Shown: positions 34,640 through 43,698, counted from the first letter of the stretch. The stretch: DNA of 64,000 nucleotides from Myxococcus xanthus (GCF_006402735.1 NZ_CP017174.1:3103001-3167000), one strand, 5' to 3'. The notes: generated by a model from the sequence alone, not told the origin. Numbers and translations: made by a program.

Positions 34640-35629
34640 CTACTGCGTGCCCAGCTCGGCGTTGCCGCCCTGGGCGACGCTGGGCGGCAGGTGCGGGAAG
34701 AAGTCCAGCTTCAGCAGGCGCTCTCCGTCCACCCACAGCCCGTCCACCTTCACGCCCCAGTGCAGGTGCGGGCCGGTGACGCGGCCGGTGCTGCCCACCT
34801 TGCCCAGCAGCTGGCCCTGCTTCACCTGTGTGCCCGTCTTCACGTCGATGCGCGACAGGTGGAAGTACGCCGTGTAGAGCCCCGCGCCGTGGTGCACCAG
34901 CACGGTGTTGCCCGCCGCGTAGTTGTCGCGCGCCATCACCACCGTGCCGTCGTTGGCGGCCTGCACTGGCGTGCCCGGGTCCCCGTCGATGTCCACGCCG
35001 AAGTGCTGACTGGACAGCTTTCCGTTGAAGGTGCGGCGGTCGCCGAAGGGCGCGGTGATGCGGTCCGCCCTGGGCCACGCGAAGTTCTGCGAGAAGTGCG
35101 GCGCGCTGAAGTCCTGGGCGAAGGCTTCAGCGAAGGCGCGGCGGTCCGCGGCCATGCGCTTGCGCACCGACGCGGGCGGCTTCACGTACTTGCCGGCCAC
35201 GCGCAGCTCGCGCGACGGGTAGCCGGACTCCACGACGTCCAGCGTGCCCGTCAGCTCCACCTGCGGCGCGCCCGGCGTGACGGGGCCCATGGCCGTCACC
35301 TGCGCGGTGCCCGGCGTCATCTCCACCGGCAGGCCGGAAACGGCCAGATAGCCATCGCCCCAAGGGAAGAAGCGCAGCGCGCGTCCGGCGAGCGTGCCGG
35401 TGGGAGGCGCCGTCATGCCGCTCACCGTCACCAGCACCGGGTCTCCCGGCTTGGCTGCGCCGGGCTGCAGCGTCAGCTGGGGAGGGGCCTCCAGGGAAGC
35501 GTCCTCTCTGGACGCGCGCACGGGCACCGAGGCGGTTTCGGTCGCACCGGCCTTCGCTCCAAGTGCGAGCAGGGCGAGTAGCAGGAAAGGGGACTTGGAA
35601 TACTTCCGGCCGGGTGCGTGCGAAGGCAT
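34640..35629 (-). CDS. M23 (LytM) family peptidase, exported
   Basis: 329 residues. Signal peptide (FLLLALLALGAKAGA), then a beta-rich region (about 45-145) of unknown fold, then a LytM zinc endopeptidase domain. Zinc ligands are H209 and D213 (SQHFGVDIDG) and H290 (GPHLHWGVK), with H257 and H288 also conserved. All catalytic residues are present, so it should cut peptidoglycan cross-bridges in the periplasm, unless it acts as an amidase activator. Convergent with the crotonase gene. ATG 35629 gives the expected signal peptide. Confidence 0.9.
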   Translation of the reverse strand: MPSHAPGRKYSKSPFLLLALLALGAKAGATETASVPVRASREDASLEAPPQLTLQPGAAKPGDPVLVTVSGMTAPPTGTLAGRALRFFPWGDGYLAVSGLPVEMTPGTAQVTAMGPVTPGAPQVELTGTLDVVESGYPSRELRVAGKYVKPPASVRKRMAADRRAFAEAFAQDFSAPHFSQNFAWPRADRITAPFGDRRTFNGKLSSQHFGVDIDGDPGTPVQAANDGTVVMARDNYAAGNTVLVHHGAGLYTAYFHLSRIDVKTGTQVKQGQLLGKVGSTGRVTGPHLHWGVKVDGLWVDGERLLKLDFFPHLPPSVAQGGNAELGTQ

Positions 35630-35929
35630 GGGCCGTTTTTACACCACGTCGCGCGCAACTCTTCCCGGAGTGTGGTGTCGGTCCGCCGCATGCTTGCTCC
35701 GCCCCTCGAAAGCGCTTGGCTCGTCGCCTGGGTGGGAGAATGGCCGCACGCCTCCTCTGCGCGAAGCCGACCCCAGAGGTTGTCGGTACTTGGACGACGC
35801 ATCTTGTCCGCATGCCGCCTGCCTGTCCGCAGGGCAGGCGGGCCACCAGGGCACATTCCGTCAAGGCGTACCCGGGGGACTGGGGGCTTCCTAGCTTCTG
35901 AACGGACTCGTTGATTGGGAGATTCGCGG
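35630..35929. other. 300-base divergent intergenic region
   Basis: Lies between the M23 peptidase (minus) and the hypothetical gene at 35930 (plus), so it should hold promoters for both. The only clear structure is a stem-loop at 35817-35839: GCCTGCC, nine-base loop, GGCAGGC, with an alternative nested CCTG-TCCG-CAGG pairing. Open frames here have no recognisable features. No confident promoter was read. Confidence 0.45.
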
Positions 35930-36454
35930 ATGCCTCGTCCCTATAGCTTTGACCACTACCAGGTTCCGAAGACGCTGCCGGCGCCGAAGCGAAGCCTGCG
36001 TCGGCAGGACAAGGCGCGGCTGGCCCATTCCAAGGCGCATCCCGAGGCCATGGAGAGCCACGAGGGCGTTCACTACGGCAAGCGCTTCGCGGAGACGGAA
36101 GAACTCTACATCGCGCATCAGATGGAGGCGCAGCTGGAGGAACTGGCGCGGCCCGAGCCCGACGCCAAGTTCTCCCACGGCCCGGAATTCAAGGCGGCAC
36201 GTGGCACGTCGAAGGGCAAGGCGCGCCCGACCTCCGCGCCCGTCGTGGGAGGAACGGCGCCGATTGGCGCGCTGCCACCCACGCGCGAGCAGCCGCCGCG
36301 CGGGCGGCTGCCGGAGATTCGCGACGAGGTGGAGCACCAGCTCCAGGCCCTGCGGGGTGGACTGGGCGACGCCGTCAAGGCCGTGTCCCGGCTCATCCTG
36401 CTGCCCGTCACGGTCGTCCGCATGGCCGCGGGCCGCATCCTTCCTCTGTCCTGA
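35930..36454 (+). CDS. Hypothetical protein
   Basis: 174 residues, not recognised. Basic and rich in Pro and Arg in the middle; the N-terminal half is charged (PAPKRSLRRQDKARLAHSK), and the C-terminus has a modestly hydrophobic helix (LILLPVTVVRMAAG) that may associate with a membrane. ATG 35930 is chosen over TTG 35915; a GGGAG lies upstream. Seventeen bases before the EEP-family gene on the same strand, so probably in one operon. No function is proposed. Confidence 0.65.
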   Translation: MPRPYSFDHYQVPKTLPAPKRSLRRQDKARLAHSKAHPEAMESHEGVHYGKRFAETEELYIAHQMEAQLEELARPEPDAKFSHGPEFKAARGTSKGKARPTSAPVVGGTAPIGALPPTREQPPRGRLPEIRDEVEHQLQALRGGLGDAVKAVSRLILLPVTVVRMAAGRILPLS

Positions 36455-36471
36455 TTGGGTGAGCGACGCGC

Positions 36472-37236
36472 GTGGAGCTGAGGCTCGTTTCGTACAACAT
36501 CCATAGTGGTATCGGAACGGACGGCCGCTTCGACCTGGGCCGCGTGGGCGCGGTGCTCCGCGAAGTGGGCGCGGACATCGTCGCTCTCCAGGAGGTAGGC
36601 GACTTTCGCGCGGTGACGCCTCGGGAGGACCAGCCCGAACACCTGGCGGACATGCTCGGGCTGCACATGGCCTTTGGTCCCAATGTCGTGCGCAACGGCC
36701 GGCGCTACGGCAACGCCATCCTGTCGCGGCTGCCCATCCTCAAGTCGAAGAACTACGACTTGAGCGTGGGCCGCCGCGAGCCTCGCGGCGCGCTGCGCTG
36801 CGACCTGGACATCGGGGGCGGGCAGCAGCTCCACGTCTTCTCCCTCCACCTGGGCCTGCGCCTGGGGGAGCGGCGCAGGCAGGAGGCGTTGCTGTTGTCC
36901 TCGGACATCCTCCGCGATGCCGCGCGGAAGGCCCCGTTGGTGGTGTGTGGAGATTTCAACTACTGGGGCAATGGCCCGGTGCCCTCGCTGGTGCGCCAGG
37001 CCATCCACGACGCGGCGCTGGAGCTCGGCGCGCCCGCTCGCACGTATCCCACGCGACTGCCCCTGCTGCGGCTGGACCGCATCTTCGTGGACGCGGGCGT
37101 GCGCCCGCTGTCCATCCACCCTCACCGCACGGAGTTGAGCCGGGTGGCGTCTGACCACCTGCCCCTCGTGCTGCGCTTCGAGGCCCCCATCGCCGTGGAG
37201 CCTTCCGTCTCTCCTCCGGTGCAGCTCATCGGGTAG
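36472..37236 (+). CDS. Endonuclease/exonuclease/phosphatase (EEP) family protein
   Basis: 254 residues. EEP motifs: N9 in SYNIHSGIG, E41 in ALQEV, CGDFNYWG with the catalytic Asp/Asn, and SDHLPLVL with the catalytic His. A divalent-metal phosphodiesterase or phosphatase fold. Members include DNases, sphingomyelinases and inositol phosphatases, and the substrate cannot be told. No signal peptide, so it is probably cytoplasmic; many EEP proteins in small operons with a membrane partner act on lipids. GTG start at 36472. Confidence 0.82.
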   Translation: MELRLVSYNIHSGIGTDGRFDLGRVGAVLREVGADIVALQEVGDFRAVTPREDQPEHLADMLGLHMAFGPNVVRNGRRYGNAILSRLPILKSKNYDLSVGRREPRGALRCDLDIGGGQQLHVFSLHLGLRLGERRRQEALLLSSDILRDAARKAPLVVCGDFNYWGNGPVPSLVRQAIHDAALELGAPARTYPTRLPLLRLDRIFVDAGVRPLSIHPHRTELSRVASDHLPLVLRFEAPIAVEPSVSPPVQLIG

Positions 37237-37380
37237 ACTGGGCGGATGGGCCGACGCGCGCGTTCACTGGCCGACGCTTGCGTGCGCCGGACAAAAACTC
37301 CGTGACGTGGTTGTCGCGGAACAGGTGCATGCCTAGGTTGGCCCGCACCTGAGAGGCCGTATGCGTCGGCCGGAGAGCGC

Positions 37381-37842
37381 ATGCACGTGGGAAGTGAACA
37401 GGCAGAGCGCGGGATTTCCGCGCTCGTCGGGCGCATGGCCGACGGCTTCAGCCGGCTGGTGACGCAGCACCTGCAGCTGGCGCGCATGGAGCTGGCCGAG
37501 GATGTCAAGGCCACGGGCCTGGACGTGGCGATGATCGTGGCCTTCGTGCCCTTCATCCTCGTGGGTTATGGCTTCGTGTGCGCGGCGCTGGCGGCGTGGC
37601 TTTCCACGTGGTTGGGATGGTCCGGAGCGCTGGCTGGAATCGGCCTGCTGAATCTGGTGGGAGGCGCGGGCGGCGCGATGTGGGCGGTGAACCGGCTGAA
37701 GGCGCGCCGGATGATGGACGATACGTCGCAGGAGCTCTCGCTCAGCGTGGCCGCGCTCACCAACGCCGTCCCCAACGCGTCCGTGAACGCGCTCCAGGGG
37801 ACGAACCGTGAAATCTTCAAGGAGCCCCCGCATGGCCGGTAG
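37381..37842 (+). CDS. Phage-holin-superfamily III / YqjE-like membrane protein
   Basis: 153 residues with two closely spaced transmembrane helices (VAMIVAFVPFILVGYGFVCA and LAGIGLLNLVGGAGGAMWAV) after an amphipathic N-terminal helix. This is the YqjE/DUF1469 arrangement in the inner membrane. First of five small membrane genes on the plus strand. The next start overlaps its end by 11 bases. In E. coli the yqjCDE genes are stress-induced; the same is plausible here but not shown. Confidence 0.8.
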   Translation: MHVGSEQAERGISALVGRMADGFSRLVTQHLQLARMELAEDVKATGLDVAMIVAFVPFILVGYGFVCAALAAWLSTWLGWSGALAGIGLLNLVGGAGGAMWAVNRLKARRMMDDTSQELSLSVAALTNAVPNASVNALQGTNREIFKEPPHGR

Positions 37843-38053
37843 CAATGGACAGCCCAAGGCCTACAGCCCCCGCAGCAGCGCGGACCTGCGTGCCGAAATC
37901 GAGCGCACGCGCGCCGAGCTGGCCACGTCGGTGAGTGCCCTTCGCGAAGAAGTGGCAGTGGCCGCAGACTGGCGCCAGTGGGTGAGCCGCAATCCCTACG
38001 CGTGTGTAGGCGCGGCGTTCGTGGTGGGCCTGTGGTTGGGCTCGCGCGACTGA
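37832..38053 (+). CDS. DUF3618-like small membrane protein
   Basis: 73 residues. The N-terminus SSADLRAEIERTRAELATSV matches DUF3618; the C-terminus is a transmembrane segment NPYACVGAAFVVGLWLG. ATG 37832 sits seven bases after AAGGAG (37819-37824) inside the end of the YqjE-like gene. A tail-anchored protein with a cytosolic helix. It shares the NP-then-GxxxG tail with the next two genes. Confidence 0.8.
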   Translation: MAGSNGQPKAYSPRSSADLRAEIERTRAELATSVSALREEVAVAADWRQWVSRNPYACVGAAFVVGLWLGSRD

Positions 38054-38091
38054 CGACTGCCGTAGTACCCCCAATTGAGGAGATGGCTTCG

Positions 38092-38292
38092 ATGGAGATG
38101 AATCCGCAGCAGATGGCCGACAAGGCGCGTGAGTTCCAGGACCGCGTGGTGCCGCAGATCGACGAGGCCCGTCAGAACATCGTGGACCTGAACAACCGCG
38201 TGGTGAGCTTCATCCGCGCCAATCCGGGCACGTGCCTGCTGGGCGCCGTGGCCGTGGGTTTCCTCGTCGGACGCATTGCCTCGCGCCGCTGA
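38092..38292 (+). CDS. Small tail-anchored membrane protein (ElaB/YqjD-like)
   Basis: 66 residues from ATG 38092, picked because GAGGAG (38077-38082) lies nine bases upstream; the earlier ATG 38083 touches that site. A helical N-terminal half (MADKAREFQDRVVPQIDEAR) is followed by NPGTCLLGAVAVGFLVGRIA and RR at the very end, as in ElaB/YqjD C-terminal tails. E. coli YqjD tethers ribosomes to the inner membrane; whether this one does is unknown. Confidence 0.72.
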   Translation: MEMNPQQMADKAREFQDRVVPQIDEARQNIVDLNNRVVSFIRANPGTCLLGAVAVGFLVGRIASRR

Positions 38293-38327
38293 AGACGCGC
38301 GCTGGAACCACACGAGAGGGTGAACGC

Positions 38328-38762
38328 ATGACGACGTTTCCAGGTGCATCGGGCAATGGCACGCCGCAGGACCCGCAGGGCGGCGGCTTCGGGCAGCGAG
38401 TGGACCACATTGGCAGCGACGCGCAGCAGCTCTGGTCCGACGCGCGCGGCGCGGTGACGGACTTGGGGCAGACGCTGGACCTGCGGGGGCGCGTGGAGCG
38501 CAACCCGTACGGGATGATGGCGGCCGCCGTGGGCGTCGGCTATCTGCTGGGCGGCGGGCTCTTCACGCCGCTGACGGCGCGCATCCTCCGGCTCGGCGTG
38601 CGCCTCGCGGCGCTGCCACTGGTCAAGGATGAACTGTTGGGCATGGCGGAAGCGGCCTTCCAGGGCTATCAAACTGGACGTGGTATGGCTGGTCCGGGCC
38701 CGCAGGGCTCCGCCTCGGCGAACGCCACTTCCGCAGGCACTCCTCGCCCGCCGACGTACTGA
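38328..38762 (+). CDS. Small membrane protein with NP-Gly-zipper segment
   Basis: 144 residues. The central segment NPYGMMAAAVGVGYLLGGGL resembles the NP-GxxxG tails of the two preceding genes, followed by an amphipathic helix and a Gly/Ala/Pro-rich tail. ATG 38328 follows GAGAGGG. Part of the same gene run. Function unknown. Confidence 0.7.
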   Translation: MTTFPGASGNGTPQDPQGGGFGQRVDHIGSDAQQLWSDARGAVTDLGQTLDLRGRVERNPYGMMAAAVGVGYLLGGGLFTPLTARILRLGVRLAALPLVKDELLGMAEAAFQGYQTGRGMAGPGPQGSASANATSAGTPRPPTY

Positions 38763-38802
38763 GGCCGGGCTTTCCTCCACCCCACAACCCCCGGAGTCTC
38801 AA

Positions 38803-39102
38803 ATGGTGAACTTCAACAACCTCAAGAAGCTGGACAAGGACGACCTGCTGCACCTGGTGGGCCTGGAGACGCGTCGGGACACGGTGGACACGCTCCTGCC
38901 CGTCGTGGGCGCCTTCGCCGCGGGCATCCTCGTGGGCGCGGGCCTGGGCCTGCTGCTGGCGCCCAAGCCGGGCAATCAGTTGCGCGATGACCTCCGTCAG
39001 CGCCTGCACAGCGGCCAGGAGTACCTGTCCAACGCGGTGGGCCGCTCCTCCGAGGGCGCGGCGCAGACGGGCCCGCAGGGCACCGTGTCCCGCACCGCCT
39101 GA
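38803..39102 (+). CDS. YtxH-like small membrane protein
   Basis: 99 residues. A transmembrane Gly-rich segment (GILVGAGLGLLLAPKPGNQL) matches the YtxH family (GxxxGxxxGLLxAPKxG), known from stress-related operons of Firmicutes. A charged C-terminal helix (DDLRQRLHSGQEY) follows. Last of the five genes; a GGCCCC/GGGGCC hairpin lies 22 bases after its stop. Confidence 0.76.
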   Translation: MVNFNNLKKLDKDDLLHLVGLETRRDTVDTLLPVVGAFAAGILVGAGLGLLLAPKPGNQLRDDLRQRLHSGQEYLSNAVGRSSEGAAQTGPQGTVSRTA

Positions 39103-39123
39103 TTCGCGGCATCCGCCGCACAC

Positions 39124-39139
39124 GGCCCCGGACGGGGCC
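39124..39139 (+). terminator. GC-rich hairpin after the small membrane gene run
   Basis: GGCCCC (39124-39129), loop GGAC, GGGGCC (39134-39139). A stable six-pair stem 22 bases downstream of the YtxH-like stop; no T run follows. Confidence 0.4.
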
Positions 39140-39213
39140 AGGGGCCTCCATTCGCGCCGGCAACGGCCGCGGGTGGGGGCCTTCCCGTTTGGAGCCGGTT
39201 AGAGTCCACGGCC

Positions 39214-40137
39214 GTGAGTGAGACGACGCAGGGTGGGATGGTGAAGCACGCCGGGGCCAGCGAGGGCGTGAGCCCGGACGCGGCGCTGGCGCGGCTGCGC
39301 GCGCTGGAGACGCTGGAGTCCGGGTATGAGGCGTGGCTGGAGCTCCAGGTGGAGCACGCGGCGTCGCGACTGCGCTTCCGTGAGGAGCGCGAGCGGCTGG
39401 AGCAACAGGGCTCGTTCCTGTTGGGCGCGGTGCGCGCCGCGGGGCTGACACCTGCGTCGGGCGCCGAGCCCGCGCTGGTGACTCCGCCCGCCGCTCCAGG
39501 GGATTTCCTGCGGGAAGCGGAGGACAAGCTGACGCAGGCCCGCGACGCGCTTGCCCGGCGAGAGGCGGAGAGCGAGGCGAAGCATGCCGAGGCCTTCGCG
39601 GAGATTCGTGCCACGCTCAAGGATCGCGTCCAGCGCTACCTGAGCGCGAGCCGTCCGTCCCTGACGTTGCTGCTGCGCCGTGTGGGGACGGAGCGCGCGA
39701 TTCTCCATCTGGAGCGCGTGTCCGGAGACACGCCCGTGCTGCTGTGCTTCCTGTTCGCGGCCAGGATTCCGTCCCGGTACGGCTTCCTGCTGGATGACGC
39801 GACCGAGGACGTGTCACTGCCGCCCGCGCCGCTCTATGCAGACGCGGGCGTGGCCGCGGACGAAGTGCGTCCGGACGCGGTGGGGTTGGAGTCGCGCGTA
39901 CGGGGGGGAGGGGAGGTAGTGCCGCTGAAGGGCTTCCTCCCCGTGTTCGTTCCACGCCCTTCGGGAGGCGAGGACTTCTTCCGGCTGCTTCAGCGGGGCG
40001 TGGTGCTGGAGGTGGAGGTCGCGGACGGGACGGCCTTCCGCAACGTCCTCTCCCGCGAGGAGTCCGAGCGCTTCGCGGGGCACCTGCTGCGCCTCAAGCT
40101 GGAAGGGCGCATCGGGCTGGACATCGAAGTGGGCTGA
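39214..40137 (+). CDS. Hypothetical protein with N-terminal coiled coil
   Basis: 307 residues, not recognised. A helical, charged N-terminal part (about 20-140; RLRFREERERLEQQG and ALARREAESEAKHAEAFAEI) probably forms a coiled coil. The C-terminal part (about 150-307) looks like a compact alpha/beta domain with no known motif. No signal peptide or membrane segment. GTG 39214. It is convergent with the lipoprotein gene at 40163 and has no partner on its own strand. Confidence 0.65.
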   Translation: MSETTQGGMVKHAGASEGVSPDAALARLRALETLESGYEAWLELQVEHAASRLRFREERERLEQQGSFLLGAVRAAGLTPASGAEPALVTPPAAPGDFLREAEDKLTQARDALARREAESEAKHAEAFAEIRATLKDRVQRYLSASRPSLTLLLRRVGTERAILHLERVSGDTPVLLCFLFAARIPSRYGFLLDDATEDVSLPPAPLYADAGVAADEVRPDAVGLESRVRGGGEVVPLKGFLPVFVPRPSGGEDFFRLLQRGVVLEVEVADGTAFRNVLSREESERFAGHLLRLKLEGRIGLDIEVG

Positions 40138-40162
40138 CTCGCCTCGCGTCGGCAGATCCGTC

Positions 40163-41014
40163 CTAGCGCGTGCGCACCACGCCCACCTCGGCGGTGCCCG
40201 CCAGCAGCGCGCTGCCGAGGAACAGGTTGCCGGATTCGGCGCCGCCCATTCGCACGGCATGGAAGATGACCAGGTAGGTCTGCTCGCGCTGGGGGAAGGC
40301 GGTGCCCGGAATCGTCACGCGGGCCTCACGGTACGGGCCCGGCAGGCCCACCAGTTGGAGGAACTGGACCGGCGTGGAGGGCAGGTTGGTGTACGTCGGC
40401 TCGCCCTGCGCGCCCTCGGCGCTCAGGGGCACGACGGTGACGAAGCCGAGCGTGCGGTCCGTATTCGCCGGGGGCGCCGGCCGGTCGAAGGACAGGGGCG
40501 TGCTCGCGTCGATGCGCAGGAAGCCTTCGGGCGGGTGCAGCGCGGCGATGGTCTCCTTCATCGGCGCGTTGTCCACCTGGCCCACGTAGCGCGTGCCACC
40601 CCGGTTCGCGATGAACTGGTAGGTGGCACCGGGCTGGTAGGTGAAGTCGGAGGCGCCCACGCTGGTGCGGCGGTAGTTGCCGGAGCCCTCGTCCGCGAGC
40701 GCCGTGGCCTGGCCACCCACCGGCTGCACCGTGATTTCGGCCCCCGCCAGGCCGGAGGGCTGCGAGTTCTCACCCGTCCGGCTGCCAAGGAAGACGATGG
40801 CGGCCGTCTGCGCGGGCAGGGCGAGCACGTCGCCACCGTCCGGGCTGAAGGTGCCCGCGTCATAGCCGGCCAACGCGGAAGCGGAGACCTCCACCTCCGG
40901 GGTGGAGAGCAGCGTGCCCACCATGACGTGGTCGGCGGTGAGCTGGTCCAGGTCGCAAGCCAGGAAGGCGAGGGAGGAGGCGGCGAGCGCCGCGGACACC
41001 AGGGTGCGTTTCAT
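40163..41014 (-). CDS. Hypothetical lipoprotein
   Basis: 283 residues. ATG 41014 gives a signal peptide with lipobox LAFLACD (C20). The mature part is beta-rich with several Gly/Ser/Thr-rich strands and no recognised family. It is probably an outer-membrane or periplasmic lipoprotein. Divergent from the adenylate cyclase gene at 41092, 77 bases away, so they may share a regulatory region. Function unknown. Confidence 0.7.
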   Translation of the reverse strand: MKRTLVSAALAASSLAFLACDLDQLTADHVMVGTLLSTPEVEVSASALAGYDAGTFSPDGGDVLALPAQTAAIVFLGSRTGENSQPSGLAGAEITVQPVGGQATALADEGSGNYRRTSVGASDFTYQPGATYQFIANRGGTRYVGQVDNAPMKETIAALHPPEGFLRIDASTPLSFDRPAPPANTDRTLGFVTVVPLSAEGAQGEPTYTNLPSTPVQFLQLVGLPGPYREARVTIPGTAFPQREQTYLVIFHAVRMGGAESGNLFLGSALLAGTAEVGVVRTR

Positions 41015-41091
41015 GGGAACACGAGCATAGCAGGCACCCCCGCAACGACGACCGCGCTCGGGCCCATCTCGGGGTATCCTCCGGGCCACCC

Positions 41092-43698
41092 GTGCAAGGT
41101 CACCGTGTTCACTCCGCAGGCCGGCGCTTCCTGAAGCGGCTTGGCGTCTCCCTGTTGATGGCCCTCCTCTTCGGAGGCGTGCTGGGGCTGCTCGTGTACC
41201 TGCGCCCCACCAGCATCGTGCCGCCCAAGGACCCGCCGTCGGCCTGGGTCCCCTCCGCGGCGGTGGATGCCGCACAGGCCTGGCTGGAAGGCTGGGAGCG
41301 TGTCACCTACGACTGGCGCGTGCGGGAGCTGGGGGAGCGCTCCGAGCGCCCCGACGAGGCCGTCGTCATCGCCATCGACGACGAGACGCTGGCCGAGGCC
41401 CGCCAGGACGTGCGCCCCGGCGTCGCCACGCAGCCCTGGCCGCGCCAGCTCGTGGGCCGCATGGTGCACCGGCTGGTCCAGGAGGGGGCGCTGCTGGTGC
41501 TCGTGGACTTGCCCTTCACGGACCTGAGCCCCAACGCCTGTGCCGAAGCCTCGTCCGCGTCGGCCTCGTCGCTCTCCTGCGACGACGCGGCCTTCGCCGC
41601 GCAGCTGGCGAAAGATCCGGGCCGGGCGCTGCTGTCGTTCACCTGGGAAGCGCAGGGGCCCCGGGTGCTGCCCCCCGCCAGCCGCCTGTGGCCGTACCGC
41701 GTGAAGCTGGGCGTCTATGACGCGTCCGAGGCGGCCTCCCTGCGCGCGCAGGCCGTGCTCGCGGCGCAGCGCCCGGCCTTCATCATCCCCGCGGGCAGCC
41801 AGGTAGAGGTCTGGGGCGGCGCCATGGACGAAGCGGACGGCAAGGCGCTGGGCTCGCGCCTGGGAGCCACCGCGCATGTCCTCGAGGAGCGCCGCGCAGC
41901 GGACGACAGCTACCGCGTGGGCCCCACGGAGCTCTTCATCTCGCTGGCGGAGGTCCAGGTGGAGGGACTGGACGCGGCGAATCTCATCGAGCTGCGCCAG
42001 GTTCAGCACCCCGTGGTGCCGCTGTTGAGCGGAAGCGCGGGCTTCGGTGCGTCCACGCTCGTGGCGGGCCAGGACGGACGCGTGCGCGCCGTGGCGCACC
42101 TCATGAGCTACACCGTGCGCGGCAAGCGCCACATCCTGCCGTCGCTGCCCCTGGCCGCGGCCATGCGGTTGGCCGGTACGCGCTCGCTCCGCTACGAGGG
42201 CGGCAAGCTGCACGTGGGGGACCAGTACGCGTTCCCGATGAGCGCCTCGGGACTGAGCCTGCTGCGCTGGGATGCGCCCAACGCGGGCCGGGGCTCACGC
42301 GGCTCGCTGGCGCGCTCCATCCGCGCGTGGAACGTGCTCCTCAACGTCTTCGACGTGGCGGACGAGCGCCCCGCGCGCTTCGAGAATGACCTGGAAGGCC
42401 GCACCGTCGTCCTCACGCGGACCGCCGGCGAGTCCGCGCACCTGCGTTCCACGCCCCTGGGGCCGGAGACGCCGGGGGGCGCGATTCTGGGGCAGGCGCT
42501 GGCCAACATCCTCCGCTCGGAGGGCATCACCCGTGCGGCGCCCGATTTGGACCTGCTCCTCACGCTGGGGCTGGCCTTCCTCGGCGCCTTCCTGGCGCTG
42601 TCGCTCAGCTTCCTGCTGCGCTCGGTGCGCGGCGCCGTGCTCTACGTGGGCTTCCTGGTGGCGGCGGGCGCGGGCTACGCCTTCGGAGCCGCATACGTCT
42701 TCGTCGAACAGCGGCTGTGGGTGGCCATGGCCGGGCCGCTGCTGGCCATGGTGGGCGCCTTCGTCGCCACCATTCGCTACGCCTACGGCACGGAGCGGCA
42801 GATTCGCGACTTCGTGCACAACGCGCTCGGCCGCTACGTCAGCCCGGACGTGGCCCGGCTGGTGGCGCGGGACTTGAGCCTGATGCGCCCCGAGCGCCGG
42901 CAGATGTCCGTGTACGTCTGCGACATCGAAGGCTTCACGCGGCTGTCGGAGGGCCTGCCGCCCGAGCAGCTGGTAGGCCTCTTCAACGCGTACCTCACGG
43001 AGATTTCCGCGGTGGTGCGGTCCACGGCGGGGCAGGTGGACAAGTACATCGGCGACTCGGTGATGGCCTTCTGGGGCGCGCCGGTGCGCACGGACCGCCA
43101 CGCGCACCTGGCCTGCGAGGCGGCGCTGAAGATGCGGGAGGTGCTGACCGAGCGTCAGTCCGCCTGGGAGAAGAAGTATGGCCACCGCCTCAGCTTCCGC
43201 GCGGCCGTGGACACCGGGGAGCTGGTGGTGGGCGACCTGGGCAGCGAGATGAAGTCCAACTACACCGTGCTCGGAGACGCGGTGGGGTTGGCCTCGCGGC
43301 TGGAGGCCATCAACAAGGTGTACGGCACCTACGTGCTGGCCGGGGACACCACCGCGCAGCTCGCCAGCGGCAGCTACGTCTTCCGTGTGGTGGACCTGGT
43401 GCGCTTCAAGGGCCGCCCGCAGCCGGTGCGCGTGCATGAGTTGGTGGCGCGCCGCGGAGAACTCACGCCCCGCATGCAGGAGCAGCTCGCGCTCCACGAG
43501 CAGGCCCTCACCGCCTACCACCAGCGCCGCTTCGCGGAGGCGCATGCCCTCTTCGAGCGTGCTTCACACGAGTACCAGGACACCGTCGCCGCGCTCTACG
43601 CCGGCCGCTGCGCCCGCTTCCTCGTCACGCCGCCGCCCGCGGACTGGGACGGCGTGCACGGCATGGAGGAGGGCGAGCCCACCGCCGCGGCGGCGTGA
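41092..43698 (+). CDS. CHASE2-domain adenylate/guanylate cyclase with altered active site
   Basis: 868 residues: one N-terminal membrane helix (LGVSLLMALLFGGVLGLLVY), a large CHASE2 extracytoplasmic sensor (about 45-480), three membrane helices (about 485-570), a class III cyclase domain (about 600-800) and a short helical tail. Metal ligands D611 (VCDIEGFTRLSE) and D655 (IGDSVMAFWG) and purine-selecting K651 are present, which favours ATP. The Asn of the NxxxR transition-state motif is Gly (G732 in GDAVGLASRLE), while R736 is kept. Activity may be lowered or changed. GTG 41092 is taken; the start is not certain. Confidence 0.85.
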   Translation: MQGHRVHSAGRRFLKRLGVSLLMALLFGGVLGLLVYLRPTSIVPPKDPPSAWVPSAAVDAAQAWLEGWERVTYDWRVRELGERSERPDEAVVIAIDDETLAEARQDVRPGVATQPWPRQLVGRMVHRLVQEGALLVLVDLPFTDLSPNACAEASSASASSLSCDDAAFAAQLAKDPGRALLSFTWEAQGPRVLPPASRLWPYRVKLGVYDASEAASLRAQAVLAAQRPAFIIPAGSQVEVWGGAMDEADGKALGSRLGATAHVLEERRAADDSYRVGPTELFISLAEVQVEGLDAANLIELRQVQHPVVPLLSGSAGFGASTLVAGQDGRVRAVAHLMSYTVRGKRHILPSLPLAAAMRLAGTRSLRYEGGKLHVGDQYAFPMSASGLSLLRWDAPNAGRGSRGSLARSIRAWNVLLNVFDVADERPARFENDLEGRTVVLTRTAGESAHLRSTPLGPETPGGAILGQALANILRSEGITRAAPDLDLLLTLGLAFLGAFLALSLSFLLRSVRGAVLYVGFLVAAGAGYAFGAAYVFVEQRLWVAMAGPLLAMVGAFVATIRYAYGTERQIRDFVHNALGRYVSPDVARLVARDLSLMRPERRQMSVYVCDIEGFTRLSEGLPPEQLVGLFNAYLTEISAVVRSTAGQVDKYIGDSVMAFWGAPVRTDRHAHLACEAALKMREVLTERQSAWEKKYGHRLSFRAAVDTGELVVGDLGSEMKSNYTVLGDAVGLASRLEAINKVYGTYVLAGDTTAQLASGSYVFRVVDLVRFKGRPQPVRVHELVARRGELTPRMQEQLALHEQALTAYHQRRFAEAHALFERASHEYQDTVAALYAGRCARFLVTPPPADWDGVHGMEEGEPTAAAA

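Noticed and set aside
37263-37276. TGGC...TTGC as a second sigma-54 promoter before the YqjE-like gene
   Set aside because: The GG-to-GC spacing is one base too short for sigma-54.
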